The notes beneath the pieces were generated by a model that was not told the DNA's origin, did no database searches, and was given only the letters and a program-made list of their open reading frames with translations. A DNA stretch of 64,000 nucleotides from Euryodendron excelsum (taxonomy: Eukaryota; Streptophyta; Magnoliopsida; Ericales; Pentaphylacaceae). The stretch covers positions 13,658,501 to 13,722,500 of the forward strand of contig CM065397.1 of NCBI GenBank assembly GCA_033060915.1, written 5' to 3'. Below are positions 43,589-54,466 of this stretch, one piece after another. Both the position numbers and the translations under genes were made by a program. Position 1 is the first letter of the stretch. Each line of letters begins with the position of its first letter.

Positions 43589-44387
43589 CCATGGAAACTC
43601 TAATGATCTGGATCTCCCCTAAGCTAAAACATATGATGAGTGGTCATTCTCATGCATCCTTGTATCAAAGGCTTTTTCCCCCAAGGGAGTGGAGAGTACT
43701 CTATATGTGGGCCGTGGTGGTGACTGAAGGATGAAATATATATAGAAATTGCTATTCTTTTAACATATTTATATAGAAAATTCTAGTAGAATAATTTGAC
43801 AGTAATATTTTTATAATTAAAAATTATCATGTTAGATGTTTTATTTTAAAATTAATGATTTTTATTCAAATACATCATTCCTGTGAAAATTCTAAATAAA
43901 TTTTCTAGTTGTATACCCAATATATATTCATCTGAGTATATATGCAACAAAAATGTAAACATCAGTCACACCAGTTACACATGCGCTAGCTAATGCTATA
44001 GCTCCTCTATATGGAAAGGACCACACCTCCACATTATTGACCTTTCCCATCGACGGTTCGTAGTTTATTCAGGTGTGTTAAGAGTGTACATACTTCCACC
44101 ATAGATTTTTGAAAGAAGAATTTTCTTTATTTCGTTTCTTTTCTTTCTTTCTTTCTTTCTTTTTTTTTTTGTGGCTTACGTTGTCTAAAATTGATCATTC
44201 ACAATTAAACAAGCTTTTCAAATCAAAATGTGTGCTTTTTCGTCATGGACAATCAATTCATTTCATTAGGTTTTCCTTGAAGTCATGCTATATATGTTAG
44301 TGTGAATAAGATGGTCAATGTATTGAGCCAGAAATTAAATAAACAACCACAAAACAATGAATTGGAAAAAAAAAAAATTTCACTATT
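39268..44387. other. AT-rich spacer with microsatellites
   Basis: No gene supported. Contents: a degenerate AACAAGTCAAGC/GAGTT-type dispersed repeat (about 39725-39970). A roughly 115-bp tandem duplication with GAAGGGCCTAAAAAATT at about 40580 and 40695. T20 at about 40919. AATCTAT repeats (41557-41580). (TA)n at 42908-42930. G18 at 43127-43144. (TA)n then (GA)n at 43508-43586. (CTTT)n plus T-run at 44143-44170. Confidence 0.6.
43531..43586. repeat. (GA)n microsatellite
   Basis: About 56 bp of GA dinucleotide, preceded by (TA)n. The Arg/Glu ORFs across it are artefacts. Confidence 0.97.
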
Positions 44388-44667
44388 CACAGAGAGAAAA
44401 ATTTATAGAGAAGGAGGGGCAGACAGTTCTATCTCTATTATAACTTTCACAAAAAAATATCTCTAAAACTCTCCTGGATCTTGCTTTCTTAATTTGCCTT
44501 TCTCCTTCAACTTAGCCCTTTATTTATAGGGGAGAGCACCGATTGTTAGAGTTTGACAGCCACCAACATTGACAAACGATAGTAGGATCCTGTGACTTTA
44601 GTGGCCAGCTTATCGAAGGTTCGGCAGCTGACTCTTCTTGATCTTTGACTTGGGTTTGAGCTCATCA
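44388..44667 (-). repeat. C1 3' LTR
   Basis: CACAGAGAGAAAAATTTATAG...GAGCTCATCA, similar to 54180-54466 with indels. On the minus strand a purine-rich tract (GAAGAGGAAGAAT) precedes it. Confidence 0.85.
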
Positions 44668-44714
44668 ATTCTTCCTCTTCATACTCATTGGAGAAGAATG
44701 CAATCTGACGTCTT

Positions 44715-46592
44715 TTAGTTAGTATCTATTCCGACTATGTCTTTACATAGCTTGAGCTTCTCACGAGTAACCACCTTTGTTAGCATGTTTGTTGGATTCT
44801 CTTTTGTATGATTTTTCTCAAGCTTCAATAGCTATTGATCCATCATTTTGCGTATCCAATGATAGCGAATGTCAATATGCTTTGTCCGGGAATGGTACAT
44901 TGAATTCTTGCTCAAATCCAGAGCACTCTGACTGTCACAATGCACCTTGTATTTATGCTGCTTGATTCCCAATTCTTGGAGAAAATGTTTCATCCACAAC
45001 ATCTATTTCCCAGCTTCTACTGTGGCAATATACTCTGCCTCTATTGCAGATAAAGTCACACACTTTTGGAATTTAGACTACTAGGAAACAACTCCTCCTG
45101 TGAAGGTGTAAAAAAATCCTGATGTAGATTACCTATTATCAAGATCACCAGTAATATCTGAATTTTTTATAGCCTTTTAAGATTGGTTTAACTCTCTTAA
45201 AACATAAGCGTAGCTTTGATGTACCCTTTAGGTACTTGAGAGTCCATTTGACTGCTTCCCAATGCTCTTTCCCCGGGTTAGAGAGAAATCTGCTCATAAT
45301 GTGTACAACGTGAGCGATATCTGGTCTTGTATACACCATTGCATATTGGAGGCTTTCTACTGCTAAAGAGTAGGACATTGATGCCATTTCTTCCATCTCA
45401 GTCTTTGAGGAGGGACACGAACTCTTGCTCAGCTTGAAGTGATTAGCCAGTGGAGTATTGCCTGGCTTGGCATTTCCCATGTTGAACCTTCTGATCACCC
45501 GTTCAACGTACTTTTCTTGTAATAGCCACAATTTCTTAGCTTTCCTATCCCGAATAATTTGTATACCCAAAATTTGCTGAGTAGGGCTTAAGTCCTTCAT
45601 ATCAAGGATTGAGATAACTCCTTTTTCAACTTGTTAATTTTGGCAGCATCCTGTCCAATAATTAGCATGTTATTAACATAGAGGAGAAGTGTCACAAAGC
45701 AACTATCCGAGAATTTGTAAATGTACACGCACTGGTCTACAGCAGTCTTCTTGTACCCATGACCCACCATGATTGAGTCAAACTTCTTGTACCACTGTCT
45801 TGGCGGTTGCTTTAAGCCGTAAAGACTCTTCTTCAACTTGCAGACTAAGTGTTCTTTCCCGGGAGCTTCAAACCCTTCTGGTTGCTCCATGTAGATCTCT
45901 ACCTTTAGATATCCGTGCAGAAAAGCTATTTTAACATCCATCTGTTCAAGCTCCAAGTCCAGACTAGCTACTAATCCGAGTATAACTCGAATTGAGGTAA
46001 TCTTTACCACCAGTGAGAATATCTCGTCAAAGTCAACTCCTTTCTTCTGCTGGAAATCTTTGACGACCAATCGAGCTTTGTATTTCACTAGCTTTTCACT
46101 GTCATCTTTCTTTAACTTAAACACCCACTTATTTTTCAAAGCTTTTCTTCATTTGGGAAGCCTTGCTAGATCATAGGTCTGATTTTTTTGCAAGGAACTC
46201 ATCTCTTCTTACATCACCTTGCCATTATCTGTATGAGTTTGTGCTTTCTGAAAATTCTCTAGCTCCCCCTCATCTGTCAGCAAGATGTAGTCTGATTCTG
46301 GATATCTCCTTGATGGAATCAGTGGTTAGCCTCTCTTTGATTTTCTTGGTTGAGGCTCTTCCATTGGGGGAGGTACCTCATCAACTAGCTGTGAGACTTT
46401 TTCTTCTTCTGGTGGAAGGGGTTATTGCCCCCCCTGCTCAACACCCTCTTCCTCTTTATCTTCTTCATCCTGCACTCCATCTGTATCTGTGGCAAATTGT
46501 ACTAGAGCAGGAGCAGGCATGTCTCTTAGAGCACTGGAATTGGACTTCTTGGACTTTGCAAAGTTCTTGTACGGTTAATCCTCTTGGAATAC
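44715..46592 (-). pseudogene. C1 reverse transcriptase and RNase H
   Basis: The minus strand from 46592 starts with a low-complexity acidic linker (about 46592-46140). RT follows: ALKNKWVFKLKKD, YKARLVVKDFQQKKGVDF, LELEQMDVKIAFLHGYL (catalytic D present in MDVK), SLYGLKQPPRQWYKKFD and LLLYVNNMLIIGQD. There the catalytic Asp pair of YVDD reads Asn-Asn, which should abolish activity. Then LSPTQQILGIQIIRDR, PGNTPLANHFKLSKS, YTRPDIAHVVHIMSRF. RNase H: CVTLSAIEAEYIATVEA, CDSQSALDLSKNSMYHSRTKHIDIRYH. The frame ends at TAA 44715. Several stops and one frameshift (near 45597, around MKDLSPT) break it. Confidence 0.92.
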
Positions 46593-47598
46593 TATAAGTA
46601 TCCCATTTTTACCCGTTTAGCAATCTCCGACCTGACCGGATCCAATTTTCAAACATTACAGCTCATACTAGCCTAAGACGGCTCTTTCAAACTCCAATCC
46701 AATCAGCCGGTTGCTTCTACGACTCATAAGGCCCAATTGAAGCTGTAAAGACCATCATGTCCCTAAGCCTTCCTGGTAGCTTTTTGAGATCGGACGGTCT
46801 CGGGAACCAACGCCATCCGGGTAGCTTCCTGAGATCGGGCGATCTCGGGGACCAACACCTTATCCAATTCTAGACGGTTCACTTCTAGCGCCTGTTAGTC
46901 TGCCAATGTAGAATGTCCATCATTTGGTAGTTCTGCGAGACTAGGCATTCTCGAAGACCAATACCACTGACACATGTAGCTTTCTGAGACCAGGCGTTCT
47001 AAAAAACCAACACTACCTTATAGGTAGCTTTCTAAGACCGGGCGGTCTCAGGGACTAACATCGCATAGGTAATTTTCCCAGACCGAGCGGTCTCGGGTAC
47101 CAACACCTAAGTCAACACCGGCACCTGCTAGCCTGATTCAGTGAAAATGATCAAACCTGCCCCTTGGGCTTCTAGAAACGTCTTGAGAAAGTTTAAAATT
47201 TCTCAATACGATAAGTCTACCTTTCCAAAGTGATCTTAAATAATTAGGCGTACTAAACACGCCGTCTCATCCAATTCTGGTCCCATTCCGATAAATTCCA
47301 ATCAAAATGACCGTTTTGCCCTTGAACGCTCCAACATAATACAAATCCCACCAAATAGTGAAAAACTCTTCCAGGATCATCCCTGAACAACCCGACACAC
47401 TTAACACAATGCTCCGACCCATTCTTGACCTTTTCAACTGAGCCCGATCAAAATAACCATTTTGCCCCTAACAACCCAAACGCACCCCTAAACTAATTGA
47501 TCCTAGAACATTGAACGGCGGGTTCCATCATGCACCCCTGTTTAACCCGAGGTGAACCTTGCAACTCTAAACACTCTTGACTCAACAAAAGTCCCCCT

Positions 47599-48033
47599 GG
47601 AGCGTTTCGCAGACGCTCCGCCAGGGTTGACTTTTTTCCCAATTCCTTAGTTATGACATACAGTTAAACGACTTGAGAAATGTGTAAACCAGGGAATTCC
47701 CAAAAGCTCGTCCATAGGTCTTTCCATCAATACAACTTGATTGGATAGATTACTTCTTGAGGCCCCCCATCGCATGGCTCAAACACTACCACTTTTAGCA
47801 ACCCCGGGAGCGTCTCACAGACGCTCTGCCAAGATTTACTTTTTCTCTAATTTCCTGACTATAACACACCGTCAAACGACCTGAGAAATGCATAAAATAG
47901 AAAATTCCTAAAAGTATTTCCAGAGTACTTTCCATTGGTACAGTTCGATTGGAGAGATCACTTCCCAAAGGCCTTGATCATGCGACACACAAACGACTAC
48001 TTTTGAACTCTCGCGAAGCGTATCACAGACGCT
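47599..48033. repeat. T U3 repeats of about 209 bp with hairpins
   Basis: Hairpins at 47599-47619 (arms GGAGCGT/ACGCTCC), 47808-47826 (arms GAGCGTCT/AGACGCTC, loop CAC) and 48017-48033 (arms AGCGT/ACGCT). Each is followed by a CTGAC/CTTGAGAAATG(T/C)(G/A)TAAA-type segment, with a period of 209-210 bp. Confidence 0.82.
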
Positions 48034-49679
48034 CTGCAAAAATGTGATTTCATGCACACTGCCCGAGATGATATCTTACACTTCCAAACACCGTTCAAGC
48101 TTTTCAAAAACTTAGAAGTTCATGAGAAACCTTAGGAGAACACCGTGAATACAATCAATTTTCTTGAAAATTTTCTGGTTGGCACAATTATTGAGGTGAA
48201 ATTTAAACAAACACTTCCGGTGATGGAGCGTATGCTACATGCGCCCAGATTTTGATTAGATGGATCAAACTTTGCTTAGCCTTTAAGATTTAGCAAGTAC
48301 AATGGGTGCCACGTGATATTTTGCCAATGGAATAGTATCGGTGCATGTAGCACATGCGTCAGGGCAAATTTTACCCAAGTGCATGTACTACATGAGCCAG
48401 GTCTCTCCAGAATTGCCTACAAATACTGGCCACCCCCTTTGCATATTCTAGAATAAAAAATTATAACAAAACTCTGCACAAACAGCTCCAGAAATCTGAA
48501 ACCCTTTATATATCTCTCCCCCCCAAACACTTAGGTTGTATTCCACCTCACTCTAGCCTGCACACCTCACCTACAAAGCCCTCCATGCCATAGAAGACCT
48601 TGTTCCAGCCCCTTCAAAGTCCAGCCAAACTCAAATCAAAGTATCTATGGAAGTTTGAGAGTATTTGAAGGCAAAATGTGGTATTCCCTTTTACATTTTT
48701 TTCATCCCCCACTCCTCTCTTCTCCCTTCTAGCTTAGTTAGGCTAATCTCTATTTTAAACCCCATCTTCTACCCCCCAATTCTAACATGCTTGAGACAGG
48801 AGAGCTCTTGGTTCATGCTTAGAGGAAAGCTTGTGAGAGCCACCGTGTAGGGGGATATCTCACTAGCCTACTTTAAGATGGTATTACCTTGGAGCACCTT
48901 GATTATGTGGTGTAGCCTCTAGCTTTGTATGATTTCATGACCCCCTTTGCATATGACTATCTTGTTCATATTTTGTGTGCTTGGCTTTACTTTCATGTTT
49001 ACAATCATGTTTTCCAAAACTAGCTCTATCCCCATGTTCATGTCATTTTCAAGCTCCTTATTCGAATGTTCTCTTAAAAGTGGTTCAAGAGTTGGTCCCT
49101 TGAAGTTTAGGATGAGACCCTAAGTAATCATGCCTTAGCAAAGCTCCCCACTAACCCCTACATCACATTTTTGCATCCTTGCATTTAAACTTGCATAAAA
49201 ATGGTTTTCAAATTTATTGATTTTTAAGGTTTCTATTCTCTCAAGTTTAGTGATTGGAATGGCCCCATGGGACCTTCTCTTGAGTGGTCTCCTTTTTCAT
49301 TGGCCATAGGAATCCTAACTTGTTAAAATGGTTTCCTCCTTTAAAAATGGTTTTCAAAACTTTCTTCTTAAACTTGGTTTTCAAAAGTTCATTCTCTCCA
49401 TCTTTGCAATAAAAATGGTTTTCCAAAAGTTGTCATTGTTTTGTTGATTTTCAAAGTTTTTACTTTTTTCAAGATAAAATGTTATAATGGTCCTAAAGAA
49501 ACCTTCTTCGGAATGATTTCCAAACATCAACCATATAACCATATACTTGACTAGAGTCAATTTTTATAGAAATGATCTTCAAAAGGGTTGTTTACAAAAG
49601 TCCTTTGCATAACATGATTTGTATTTCCAAATTTTTTTTTCAAAAATGCATAAAATTACCTTTCTAAAACCTCTTTTCA

Positions 49680-50090
49680 ACCATAGGTTAACCTAACCCT
49701 AGTTTAATTCGCTCTAGGTTAACTTGACCCTAGGACAACCAAACCCTAAGATAACCTAACCTTAGTTAGTTAACCCTAGGTCATCCAAACCCTAGGTTAA
49801 TCTAACCTTTGTTAGTTAACCCTAGGTCATCTAAACCCTTCTTCAAAATCATCATTTAACCCTAGGTTAACCTAACCTTAGTTAACCCTAGGCTAACCAA
49901 ACCCTATGTTAACATAACCTTAGTTAGTTAACCTTAGGTCCCTTTAACTCTAAGTTAATCTAACCCTAGTTAGCTAACCCTAGGATAACCTAACCTTAGT
50001 TAGCTAACCCTAGGTCGCCTTAACCCTAGGTTAACCCAACCCGAGTTAGTTAACCTGAGGTCAACCTAACTTAGGTTAGTAAGCTTCAAG
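49680..50090. repeat. T: AACCCTAGGTTAA-rich, telomere-like degenerate repeat
   Basis: Dense AACCCTAGG/AACCTTAGTTAG words, with a longer period near 46 bp in places. The words resemble plant telomere CCCTAAA but are ordered with palindromic CCTAGG, so this is probably an internal LTR expansion and not a telomere relic. Confidence 0.75.
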
Positions 50091-51814
50091 GTTCCAATTC
50101 AAAGACCCATTTTCAAACAATCTTTCAACTTAAAAACTATTTTCATAACATATTTTTAAAACATCCCACTCTCTTAAGATTTCAAGAATCGACTCCAAAA
50201 CCTTTTTAAATATTCTCACACTCTATATTCAAAAATGTCTCTAAGAAGTTCTCATAAATTTGTCTCAACTAAGATGGCTAGACACTTAACATTTTCTAAA
50301 AACCATTTTCAAAATGATTTCAAGAACTCACAATCCTAAAGTGTCCTTACCCTTTTCATGGTTAGGGATTCCAAGGGAAAGTGATATATTAGGTACAACT
50401 TTCAAAGTTATCCATATTAGGATTCCAAAAGCCTAAATGTTCTTAAAAGCTCTTTTCAAAAATGTTCTTCAAACATCACATTCTTGAAGTAACCCTAATC
50501 CTTCCATGGTCAGGATTGGTTAAGTGTAAGTGAGATATTCAAGTAGGGTTTTTATAGCCCTAAAATTTCAAAAACCAAATGGAAATCTCTAGCCCCTTTT
50601 TCAAACATGTCTTCAAAACTCATTACCCTAAGGAGTTTAGTTATTCAATGACTAACCTCTAAAAGGTGATGAAATATTCAACATGCCTTTCATAAGGTAC
50701 ATGAAAACTATCTTCAAAAGTCATTTCAAGACAAGTTCATAAAAGCTCTTGTGATCCCAAATCTAATTCTCAAGTCCATAACCAAGTTTTCAAAACTTTC
50801 AAAACTCTCCTGAGATATGTTCAAAACATTTCAAAACTCCCCGAGTCAATCCCAAAATTATTCAAAACCGTCTTCAAATCCAATTTCAAAAACACTTCCA
50901 AAAGTCCCAAGTTCTACTTCAAAGACATTTTTCTAAACTCTCAAGTTCTCTTTCTCCGAAGACCACAAAGTGTCTTCAAATCTTTCCAAAGACCTCAAAG
51001 TGTCTTCAAATCTTTTCAAAGACCTCAATGTGTCTTCAAAACTTTCCAAAGGCCCTAATGCACCTATTTTCCTATTGGGCTTTTGCCCGAACTACGAATG
51101 ACATGATTCTCACCAAATGAGATACGTAGGCAACCTAAAATGGTGCGGTCATAACTTCTATTTCAACTCTAATTCCATTTTCAAAATTTTTTATCAATTC
51201 AAAGTTTCTATAAAAAAACTCTTTCAAAACTCCCATAGTTTCAAACTTCTTCCAAAACTTGCATCATACATCATTCATTTAAAGAGTGGTGACCAAACCC
51301 CGTTTTCAAAACTCTAAAGTGGATATTAAGTGGATAATGGTAACCAGTTATTCTAGTGAGTGAACAAAGGGTGATTAGACATGAAGGTACCAAAAGGGCG
51401 GGGTAGGGTGATGATCTTAGGATATCTTCGCTACACGTAACCAACCCCCGGACCATAGATCTCTGTTTTCGAGAGACCAAAATGGAGTTATTTTCAAAAA
51501 GGGCTTAAAACTTTTCAAAGGTTGCCAAACAACCTATTTTCTTAAAAACCGTCTCTTGAGGGAGTTTTCCAAAACTTTTTTCAAAGACCCTAAGTTTAAT
51601 CTTCGGATTATATCTAGTTTTAGGTGACCTAACTCATCTTAATCAAGTTAGGTGGCGACTCCTATTTTTCTAGAAAGCCCTTAATCAAATCAATTTCCAA
51701 TTTAAATCCAGTCGCACTCGGTCCTTCTAAGAGGATGAGTTCTAATGACAGAGTTCTGTGTTTTTTTTTTTTTAGTCGAAAGGACTCAATCAAAAATCGG
51801 GGCGCAACAAATAC

Positions 51815-52439
51815 CACATCCCTACATTTGATGACATTCTTCATTGCTGGATCCCACAGTCTGTAACCATATTCTTCATTTCCATAACCAATGAAGATGC
51901 ATGGAATGGACTTCAAGTCCAACTTTTGCTGTTGTTCTTTGGACACACGTATAAATGCCTTGCACCCAAACACTCTCTGGTGAGAGTAGGAGACATCCTT
52001 CTCGCCAGTCCACACCGTCTCTGGAACTTCAAACTTCAACGGCACTGATGGTGATCTGTTGATCAGGTAGCAAACAACACGAACAGCTTCACCCCAGAAT
52101 GGCTTTGGCAGATTAGCCATACTGAGCATACACTGGGTTCTTTCCACAATGGTTTGGTTCATCCTCTTGGCTATTCTATTGTGTTGTGGGCTACGTGGGA
52201 CTGTCTTCTCGTGGTGGATACTGCATTCTGAGCAGTATGCCTTAACCTCTTTGGATGTGTACTCACCTCTATTGTCCGTTCGAAGGCACTTCAATTTCTT
52301 GCCAGTTTTCCTTTCTACCATAGCTTGGAAGATCTTGAAGTACTTGAGTACCTGATCCTTGGTTTTCAAAAAATATACCCACACCTTCTATGAAGCATCA
52401 TTTATGAATGTAACAAAATACCTGTTACTGCCCAATGAT
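51815..52439 (-). pseudogene. C1 integrase core
   Basis: Minus strand: ESLGSNRYFVTFINDAS-stop-KVWVYFLKTKDQV, then LKCLRTDNRGEYTSKE (second catalytic D, D-N-R-G-E-Y), SIHHEKTVPRSPQHNRIAKRMNQTIVE (Glu), and the C-terminal GCKAFIRVSKEQQQKLDLKSIPCIFIGY. The zinc-binding N-terminus and the first catalytic Asp region (upstream of SPIEE) are absent, replaced by unrelated sequence at 52440-52600. The right end runs into T at 51809. Confidence 0.9.
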
Positions 52440-52610
52440 TCCTCTTCAATGGGACTAGAAAAGGTCAGGAATGGGTCGGAGCGTTATGTCGACACGTGCC
52501 CGACCTATGACACCTGTTGATCGAGGGTTATCCCGAAAATAAGATTGAGCCATAGGTCGGGCACGTGTTGGACGTCCTTCAACACCATCATGCAGTCAAT
52601 GTCGTCTGGA
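52440..52610. other. Foreign filler in C1 with an 18-bp inverted repeat
   Basis: ACACGTGCCCGACCTATG (52492-52509) and its exact reverse complement (52551-52568) are separated by 41 bp. The segment replaces protease-end to integrase-start sequence. It could be a small foldback insertion or repair filler. Confidence 0.6.
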
Positions 52611-53561
52611 TTCGAACATCACCAATTCCTACAATTTGTGATGAATCGGTGTTCCCCATTCTCATAGTACCAAAGTCTCCATCTTTGTACGTCGTGAAGA
52701 ACTCGCTGTGGGGAGTGACATAGTAAGAGGCTGTTGTGTCTGCCACCTATTTAGAATCCTAGCTGGCAATATGGAGGCATGTCTCTTCTTCCATAGATAG
52801 TACTGCCACATCTCCCTTAATGGTGACTAGACTATCATTATCTTCCTTGTTTTGCCAGTGATTGCCTTGACCTTGCCCCCTTTTCAATTTTCGGCAGTCC
52901 TTCTTCATGTGACCTTTAATGCCACAATGATAGCAGGTAAACTTACCATGTCTGTCACTAGATCTTCCAGGATCCTGTGACCTTCCTCGTCTCTTTTCTT
53001 CTAGACTCTTTGCTAAAGAGTGCATCTTTCACCATTTCCATGGATACTTTCCCATTTGGGGGCAGAGTTGCTTAGCGTGACTACCAGTGTTTCCCAATTG
53101 TCTGGTAGGGAGCCGAGTAATAAGGCCATCTGTTCTTCATCACTTAGAATCTAATCAGCTGCGGCAAGATGGTTCTCTAGGTTCTAGAATTCACTTGTGT
53201 GCTCAGCCATGGAAACACCAGTCTTCAGCTTGAGGTTTATAACTCGTCTCATCAGTAGGGTTTTATTCCCTGAATTCTTTGATTGGTACATGCTCTCTAA
53301 TTTCTTCCAAAGAGCATATGTATCCGTTTCTTGTGCTACATGATGGAACATGCTATGATCAATCCACTGCCGAATTTGGGCAATGGTTTTCTTGTTCATG
53401 TTGAGCCAATCATCATTCTTTGTCATATCTGGTTTAACACCCTTATGATCCAGAGGCTCAAAAAAATCTTTCAAATTTAAGATATCTTCTATTCTTGGCC
53501 TCTACATCGAATAATTAGTGGCTGTTAGTCTGATCATAACTTTCGCCGTTGAGTTTTCCAT
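52611..53561 (-). pseudogene. C1 gag and protease remnant
   Basis: Minus strand from ATG 53559-53561 (MENSTAK...TATNYSM-stop-RPRIED). The gag-polypeptide (UBN2-type) region is DFFEPLDHKGVKPDMTKND, then HSMFHHVAQETDTYALWKKL and NLKLKTGVSMAEHTSEF. A CCHC zinc knuckle (CYHCGIKGHMKKDC, 52935-52895) follows, then the protease motif DTTASYYVTP (D-[ST]-[AG] family) near 52740. It breaks at about 52610. Stops at about 53505, 53181 and 53030. The first probably replaces Trp. Confidence 0.88.
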
Positions 53562-54179
53562 CAATTTACTCTCCAATTGGGTTGTACAGTACTATAGAAG
53601 TAGAATTTGCTAAAACAGAGTGCACGGTTAAGTTTAGAACGACGAAAAACCTTAAGAAGTGCTTAACTGAAAAATTTTAAGTTTTTTAGGGGATAAATTG
53701 TAATTTTAAGAAAGTTCTAGGGTCAAATTGTAATTTTTAAAAAGTTTTGGGGTCAATTCCTAAAAATTTATGAGGCTGAACTATAATTTCTAAAAGATTT
53801 TGGGGCTGAGCTATAATTTTTTAAAATTTTTGATGACGTGGTAGCGGCTGCTGACTGGGCAATGACGTGGTAGCTAACTAGACGCTGATGTCACTATTGA
53901 TGTGGTGATGAGGTCAACAATGATATGAGTGCCGATGTCAGCTCTTCTTCTTATCTGATAACAGTGACGTCGCCGGTGTTGACTCATCAGAAAAAAACTT
54001 TAACCGGCTCGTACAGGCTCGTTTTAACTCCGTTTTCGATGTGATTTGCGGTGTTGGGCTCGTATCGTCAAGACGAACATACTGATGTGATCGAAACACA
54101 ATTTTGTGCACTTTAATTACTGGTAGTGAGTAAAAATTGCTATATTTTTGCTCTGATGACTCTGGCGAGGCTCTGATAT
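53562..54179 (-). other. C1 leader and tRNA-Met primer site
   Basis: No gene. GCTCTGATATCA at 54170-54181 is the complement of TGATATCAGAGC, one base off the common TGGTATCAGAGC site for initiator tRNA-Met. The leader has GATGTGG/GACGTGG-type repeats (about 53825-53930). Confidence 0.8.
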
Positions 54180-54466
54180 CACAGAGAAAAAAATTTACAG
54201 AGGGTCAGGAGGAGGCAGCTCTCTCTCTTTACTACAACTCCCACAAAAAACTCTTTAAAACTCTCCTTGCTCTTGCTTGCTTGATCTGCCTTTCTCCTCA
54301 ACTCAACCCTTTATTTATATTTATAAGGGAGGAGGAGCACCGATTGTCAAGATTTGGCAACCTCCAACCTTGACAAATGGTGGTCGACAGATGACTTTGG
54401 TCGCCAGCTTGTCGAAAGTTTGGCAGTTGGCTCTCCTTAATCTTTAACTTGGGTATGAACCCATCA
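54180..54466 (-). repeat. C1 5' LTR
   Basis: CACAGAGAAAAAAATTTAC...ATGAACCCATCA. It contains TTTATTTATATTTATAAGGG, a TATA-like region on the minus-strand sense side. Confidence 0.85.

Larger units (their letters stand above)
46593..51809 (+). mobile_element. T: diverged giant solo LTR (5217 bp) in C1
   Basis: TATAAGTATCCC...GGGGCGCAACA (ends decayed from TGTAAGCACCCC and GCGACA), with perfect AATAC duplications (46588-46592, 51810-51814). It keeps the family layout: repeated GATCGG(A/G)CG(G/A)TCTCGG units (46790-47100), hairpin repeats, palindromes before a weak TATA-like CTACAAATA (48417), a pyrimidine-rich start, a long low-complexity part, and the 3' islands (51088-51130, 51384-51450, GGTGGCGACTCC at 51650). 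It is older or from another subfamily than W, Z and V. No coding domain. Confidence 0.83.
44388..54466 (-). mobile_element. C1: Ty1/copia retrotransposon, split by T
   Basis: Minus strand. LTRs are about 44388-44667 and 54180-54466, flanked by CTATT and CAATT (four of five bases match). The primer site is next to the right LTR. Order from right to left: gag, protease, damaged integrase, T, then RT and RNase H, the copia order. Without T it is about 4.86 kb. Borders are within about 5 bp. Confidence 0.9.

Noticed and set aside
43528..43734. ORFs encoding Glu-Arg repeats
   Set aside because: A direct translation of the (GA)n microsatellite.
49680..50090. Interstitial telomere from a chromosome fusion
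   Set aside because: Words are degenerate, palindromic and not in CCCTAAA tandem order. The segment lies inside LTR T bounded by target duplications.
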